Positions 1 through 5,964 of a stretch of DNA of 5,964 bases are shown piece by piece. Each line of letters begins with the position of its first letter. Position 1 is the stretch's first letter. This DNA is from Porticoccaceae bacterium UBA1117 (GTDB taxonomy: Bacteria; Pseudomonadota; Gammaproteobacteria; Pseudomonadales; Porticoccaceae). The notes under the pieces were generated by a model. The model worked only from the letters and a program-made list of their open reading frames with translations. It did no database searches and was not told where the DNA came from. The stretch spans positions 1-5,964 of the forward strand of contig DCBC01000113.1 of NCBI GenBank assembly GCA_002313335.1. The letters are read 5' to 3'. The translations under genes were made by a program, and so were the position numbers.

Positions 1-1320
1 GCCACCGCTCATTACAAACTGAACCTCTAATAGCGCTGTTATATCCTCTAATGGGCTTTTATGCATAGCAATAATATCGGCATGCTTACCTGTCTCAATA
101 GTGCCCAATGAGTCGCTGTAATCAATCAGCGCAGCGGCGTTGACAGTTGCAGATTGAAGTATGTCTGACGTGCTCATGCCCGCTTCATACATAAGCACAG
201 CCTCTTGCGCATTGACGCCATGTTGAGAGACGCCACTATCTGTGCCAAAGGCAATATTAACCCCTGCATTGTAAGCTTTTGTGAAATTTCCGGCCATTGC
301 AGATGAAACGTCAATGGCCTTAACCTTGATGGTTTCCGACATGAAGTCGCTTTCTTTAGCCATTTTCATGACGGTATTACCGGCCAATAGTGTTGGCACC
401 AAATAGGCACCTGTTTTCTTGAACAACCGAATACTCTCTTTATTGGCATAGCTACCATGCTCAATACTGTCAACTCCTGCTCTAAGGGCAGCATTAATGC
501 CGTCGGCCCCATGGGCATGACTTGCTACCTTTCGGCCCAGTCCATGGGCAGTATCCACAACTTCTTTTAATTCACCATTTGTCATTTGCTGAGCGGTACC
601 CGTATTGGTGTCTGACAGCACCCCACCGGTAGAAGTAATTTTGATCATATCCGCGCCGAACTTAATCGCTCTGCGAGTTGCTCGTCGACAGTCATAAGGA
701 CCATCACAAACAGTCTTTGATGTGTACATTTCCATTAGATCCGGATTCATACCGTCGACATCTCCGTGACCGCCTGTTACTGAAACCCCCCCGGCTGCAA
801 TGATTCTTGGTGCCAAGACCCAACCCTTGCTCGCAGCATCTCTTAGCGCATACATCTCCTCGGATTGAGACCCCACATCTCGCACGGTGGTAAACCCAGC
901 AAGCAGAGTCAATTTTGCGTGATGTACACTTTCCATTAGCACATCTGCTGAGGACATTCGTAATCTCTGACGATCGTCATCTGGACCTAACTCACCTTGA
1001 AGATGAACGTGCATGTCCATTAAACCTGGCATCACAAAGCTTGCGGATAAATCAATTAGCTTAGCCGTTTCATCTATGTCTTCCACGGCTAAAAACCCGT
1101 CGTTAACAGACACTATCTTACCGTCTCGAATAACAATAGTTTGTCGTTTAGACGGCTTATTCCCTGGGTTTGACAACAGAGTTCCGGCATGAATAACGCT
1201 AACACCACTCTCCATCAATTCTGCCGAATTAACCAGATTAAATGGCCCAACAATACCCATCAAAACGAGTAACAACGACCGATAATTGAGCTTTGAGTGA
1301 ATACCAATGATCTTAAACAT
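1..1320 (-). CDS. Secreted metal-dependent amidohydrolase, Xaa-Pro/Xaa-Arg dipeptidase type (3' end cut by window edge)
   Basis: The frame is open for 440 codons from the ATG at 1320 to the window edge. The last residues seen (FVMSGG) usually lie about ten residues before the end in this family, so little is missing. The first ~33 residues look like a signal peptide: Lys/His/Arg early, a hydrophobic core SLLLVLMGIV near residue 15, and a small-residue cleavage site around VNSA (30-33). This predicts a periplasmic or secreted enzyme. The binuclear-metal TIM-barrel ligands are all visible: HVH (104-106) after MPGLMD, the likely carboxylated Lys227 in DMIKITS, His268 in ASHAHG, His288 in SIEHGS and Asp361 in FGTDSG. 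This is the COG1228 amidohydrolase group, in which relatives hydrolyse dipeptides with C-terminal Pro, Arg or Lys. The exact substrate cannot be read here; imidazolonepropionase-like or other amidohydrolase activity is possible. No strong Shine-Dalgarno is seen before the ATG. Confidence 0.9.
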   Translation of the reverse strand, partial: MFKIIGIHSKLNYRSLLLVLMGIVGPFNLVNSAELMESGVSVIHAGTLLSNPGNKPSKRQTIVIRDGKIVSVNDGFLAVEDIDETAKLIDLSASFVMPGLMDMHVHLQGELGPDDDRQRLRMSSADVLMESVHHAKLTLLAGFTTVRDVGSQSEEMYALRDAASKGWVLAPRIIAAGGVSVTGGHGDVDGMNPDLMEMYTSKTVCDGPYDCRRATRRAIKFGADMIKITSTGGVLSDTNTGTAQQMTNGELKEVVDTAHGLGRKVASHAHGADGINAALRAGVDSIEHGSYANKESIRLFKKTGAYLVPTLLAGNTVMKMAKESDFMSETIKVKAIDVSSAMAGNFTKAYNAGVNIAFGTDSGVSQHGVNAQEAVLMYEAGMSTSDILQSATVNAAALIDYSDSLGTIETGKHADIIAMHKSPLEDITALLEVQFVMSGG

Positions 1321-4300
1321 AGTGCGCGTCCATATATGAATAGCATTTGGGAAACCATTAACTAGTGGTCGTTTGAGAGCCTTCACACTAATGCCTAACT
1401 CACTATTAAAAAACTCCCGAAGCCAGCAGTTTAATCTCGTTCGACCAACAATAACATCAAGAAATATGATCGCAACAATTAAGATGGAGGGCTTTAATGA
1501 AATACCAATGGATACAACACTCACCACCGCAAGCTGGCAATGCGCCTCTGGGTAGGGCCTACTGTTTTTAACTCATACCTAGCTGCGCATACCTCTTCTC
1601 AGCCGACGTTAAAACTCCACTCTTTACCGTAAAAATCCTTCAAACTAATCGTTAGAACGCTTCACACCGCGAATTTCTCTGCTCTTGTGCCAATGCACCC
1701 CATCCTGCGGAACTAAACGAGGGTCTCTAAGGACGCTAGCCTTAACTTTCGTCTTGGCCGTCAGCTCAGCCAAGCCATCAATTACCACACTATTCCGCCA
1801 TGTTTTATTATCTTGCAGAGCAATAGGAGACGCTAAATTTTGTATAACCGTAGAAGCCTCAGTAAACTCTGGCAAAACTCTGGTGGCGACAAAGGATAAT
1901 CTTGGCTTTATCCAAGATTCACCCATTCTATCTCGCTGACCCCAAACAAAATCGCTATATTGTTGATCACTTACACCCACATCGCGGCTTACGCCATAGC
2001 GTGCAAACATCATAAAGCCATCAAATAAAATCGCTAGGTCCTCCCGAGTAGAGCTATAACTATAAAATTGCGGCGCCCCTTCGGTTTTGAACATGTCAGC
2101 CACATCAGTCATGGTGTAGCCAATTTGCTGTTGAGTCACAAGACTCGGCTCTCGAAATCGTACCTGAGCTAATTTTGTGAGTTCATTCTGCCCTCCTGAA
2201 GCGTAAAGAGCATCTAATGGATAATTATCTTGTAAATAATCTGAGAGTATTTCATTGGCATAATAAACCTCAAGCACCGCATCATATACAGTTCTAGAGC
2301 TAGAATAGGTCAACCAATTTGTACTTGGAAAGTAATCATTTGCATGAGCTAATTCATGATATAGCAGGCTAGCAAAGGAGTACTCTGCATCACGAAGAGA
2401 GCGCGCCATCCTGTAGCGCAGCGGAAAATAGTAATAGGCATAGTCGTTATCTTGCACATAGCGCCATGGCATTTCAAACTGGAGCTCAGCTCCGAAACCT
2501 GCTCGATAATCAGGAGCCTGATTCATCGTATCTCTCTGAGCAGGAGTTTCCCATAAGTCACTGGGATCCAGATAAATTGCGCCGGTTGTTGGATTATAGA
2601 AAGAAGGACGAATATCGTATGAAATTACAATAGCAGTCGTCGCTCGCATCAAGTTTTTAAAGTCATCATTGGTATCATAGTTTTCTAAGAACTTTTTAAA
2701 CTGATCTCCCATCCACTGATGAGACACAATTACCCTATCCATGATGTCGTCGACGGTCGGTGTGGTAGTAATCTGAGCAATCAACGGAGATTGGCCAAAG
2801 GTACAAACATCATATTCAGTATTATTAGAGTAAACACACTCAATTAATTGTTGGCCAGCGGGTGAGTTGGCGTTATACAAAAAAACATCGGCAATGCGAC
2901 TATTAAATGGGACATCACTATCCACTACTTCAACGTTACTATTTTCAACTAAAATAGCAATATCATCAGTATAAGATTGGCCACTAATATCTCCAGAGAG
3001 AGAGAATTTAAGCACCGTATCTTGAGCAACACTTGGCGCATCAAAAAATACCGCAACCTCTCCATCGGTCGATATTTCACTAAAGGCAACAGCTGGGCCT
3101 TCTGTTTGGTTCCAGCGCCATGAACTCTTATCAATAGCCGTCATTCCACCATCATTAGTAGCATAACTGACTAAAGATACCGTATTCCCCTCAAGCACCG
3201 CATGTCCAAGGCGGACTGTTAATTGATTCTGCGCATCATCAACATTAAACGTATGTGAGAGGGTGTTAGTGGTTGACCCGTCCACGGTATAGGCAACCTC
3301 CAGCGTATAGCTTCCCGCTACATTTGGACTAAAGCCAATCACCTTACTATTACTGGCATAGAATTCTAGCTCAGCGCCGGCTGTTTGACGCCAGCTAATA
3401 TTCGATGTCTGATTTTCAGGAACGTACAAAACAAGCTCAGTAGACTGCCCAATAGACAATGTGGTTTCAAGCTGAAAAATCTCACCTGGTGGTTCAGGAG
3501 GCGTTGGAGCTAAAGGTACAACAGGCTCTGGTGAAAAGCCGCCTCCGCCTCCGCCACATCCAACTAAAGCGAGGGCAACCACTAAAGTACTAACCACATT
3601 CCCTATGTTCATATCCGTAACTCCCTAGTAAAAGCCAGTACTTAGACTAAATTATGATAAACACTTTGTACATCATCTAAATCATCCAACATATCTATAA
3701 ACGTATCAAATACCTCTACATCATCTCCCGTTAGTGCTGTGGTATTTTGTGCGATAAATTGAATTTCATCGACCTCATAATCAATCTCACCAAACGCCTG
3801 GCTTAGTGCTTGCTTGGCCTTAAACGACTCAGTGTGTGGGGCAAAAACAGTTAATATTTCATTTTCATTCTCGATATCAACAACATCAACATCCGCAGTC
3901 AATAAGATATCTAAAACCTCTTCTTCGTCCTGGCCCGAGAACCGAAGAATAGTAAGGTGATCAAACATGTGGCTAACCGACCCTTGAGTGCCTATCTTTG
4001 TCTTAGTTTTGGTAAAACATAAGCGTACATCGTTAAAGGTGCGACTTGGGTTGTCTGTCAAACAGTCAATAATGACCATACAGTTACCCGGCCCATAACC
4101 CTCGTAACGAGCCAATTCAAAGTTCTCCCCTGCACCACCCTTGGCTTTTTCAATAGCTTTATCAATAACATGAGTCGGCACTTGGTCTTTTTTAGCACGA
4201 TCAATAACACTACGTAGACTTAAATTGCCCGCAGGGTCTAAACCACCTGATTTAGCGATAACGTAAATTTCACGTCCGTATTTACTATAAGTCCGAGCTT

Positions 4301-5964
4301 TGGCATCAGAGGTTTTAGCCATAGAGTCTTTGCGATTTTGATAAGCTCTGCCCATGATGAGACCCAGTTCTAAAAACGAATTGTTATTCTACAACAGCCT
4401 GTGACACAGAGCATCGGAATTTACTAATTTAATTGCATCGGGGGAAGCCGCAAGAGCTTTGTCCAAGACTTAAAATAGCGTTTATTTTTAGTACCGAGAT
4501 TTTCGTATGTCCGATCAAAATAGTGCTCTGTGCGTTGCTTAAACCCGATTGGCTCAAACTAGCGAGATCTAAGCCCAGAGGTTAAATTAAAACTTTTTAA
4601 CAGTTAGCATCCCATACCTTCTGATTCAGCGAACTAATGTCTCCGCTCTCACCTAGATGATTCTTTGAAAAACCTTAAATAGTGGTATCCCTAATAAGAA
4701 TAAACCTACCCCTAAAAGCAATACATATAAACCAGAACCTGCTGCCGCTATTAGAGTATATGTGACTGACAAAAGAGCGACCGCAGCCCAACCCTTTGCG
4801 CTGCGCCAGGATCGCTTGAATTCTGCCACAGCAGATAATCCATAGGGTGCGAGAATTGAAAGAGTTGACATGGAAATTAAAAAAGAAAAGGCGCTGACAA
4901 GCCCATCAGTGAAGTTTAGCACTAGTAAGGCGGTTGAAAATACACTAGATACTATAAGCGCTCCAGCGGGAGCTCCACCCCTATTTTTCTTTGCGATTAC
5001 AGCAGGAGCTAAACCATCTGCAGCTATCGCCATGGACATCTGGCCCATCACAAAGATATTGCCATTCAAAGCACCTGCGGTAGAGATTAAGGCACCTATG
5101 CCAATCAATAGCGCTCCTCCCTTGCCCATGTGCGCAGCCGCATCAACAAAGGGCGACTCTGATACCGCCAATATATCGGAAGGTACCAAAAACATAATAG
5201 CGGCAGATGCGCCCACATAGAGTAATGACACGCTAAGCGCAGCAGACACGACCGCAGCGGGAATCGTTTTCTTGGGATTCTCTACATCGGAGGCTGGAAT
5301 CACTGCCGCCTCTACTCCGATGAAAGCCCACATAGTCAATAATGCTGTAGTGGACAACGCCTGAAAGAAGGGTAACCCCTGCGGATTAAACGAAGGGAAG
5401 TTGTCTCTATCGCCATAGGCAATACCTAAATAAATAATCAAAACTAATGGAATAACTTTGAGGATGGTCAATACCAGCTGAACAGAGGCTGCTTCGGATA
5501 CCCCCTTTACATTTACCCAGGTTAGCGCACCAATACCTGCGGCTGCCACCAGTGCCTGAGTAAAGCTGTTAGCTGCAAATACAGGAAACACTGACCCCAT
5601 ATAACCTGCAAAACCTACTGCTATAGCGGTGACGCCAAACACGACACCAACCCAGTAACCCCAGCCAATTAGAAATCCGGCTAGATCACCGAAAGATTCC
5701 CTCACATAGGCATAGGGACCACCCGCACGATCGGTAGTGCCAGCTAATCTGGCCAACACTAGAGCTAATACAATGGTTCCTGCGGAGGTCAACAACCAAC
5801 CCAGCAAACTGATCCACCCGAAAGGTGCAAGCACTGCAGGGAGTAAAAAGATACCAGAGCCAATCATTACGCCCACCGACATTCCCCAACACTGCCAGAA
5901 GCCCATCTTTTTTGTTGTTGTGCTCATCAACGTTCCCAGAGATCTCTCGATCCTCTCATGGTTT

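Overview
The window looks like chromosomal DNA of a gram-negative, probably marine, gammaproteobacterium. The reasons are a mid-40s GC content by eye, an outer-membrane type lipoprotein with a Cys followed by six Gly, a YebC-family protein closest in recall to E. coli YeeN, and an AdiC/PotE-like transporter. The genus cannot be named from this sequence. All four supported genes lie on the minus strand, so transcription runs from high to low coordinates.

Reading in that direction: an APC-superfamily amino acid/polyamine transporter (5927 to 4653) enters near the right edge. A 297-base gap follows, holding inverted repeats and a possible promoter. Next comes a tight two-gene unit, a YeeN-like YebC/TACO1-family protein (4355 to 3642) and, 29 bases later, a 655-residue lipoprotein (3612 to 1645). 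The lipoprotein has two Ig/PKD-like modules and a C-terminal zincin-like domain with HELAH. After a 324-base gap comes a secreted metal-dependent amidohydrolase of the Xaa-Pro/Xaa-Arg dipeptidase type (1320 running off the left edge), almost complete.

Functional links are partly inference. The YebC-type gene and the lipoprotein gene are almost certainly co-transcribed. The lipoprotein has a proline-rich tether with two Pro-Pro pairs, one of them a PPG, and some YebC-family proteins are reported to relieve ribosome stalling at such sequences. That makes the pair the most interesting point in the window. The exported dipeptidase-like enzyme, the surface protease-like lipoprotein and the amino acid transporter would fit a theme of peptide and amino acid use, but the gaps between them mean this is not shown. 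No tRNA, rRNA, CRISPR array, insertion sequence or phage gene was seen.
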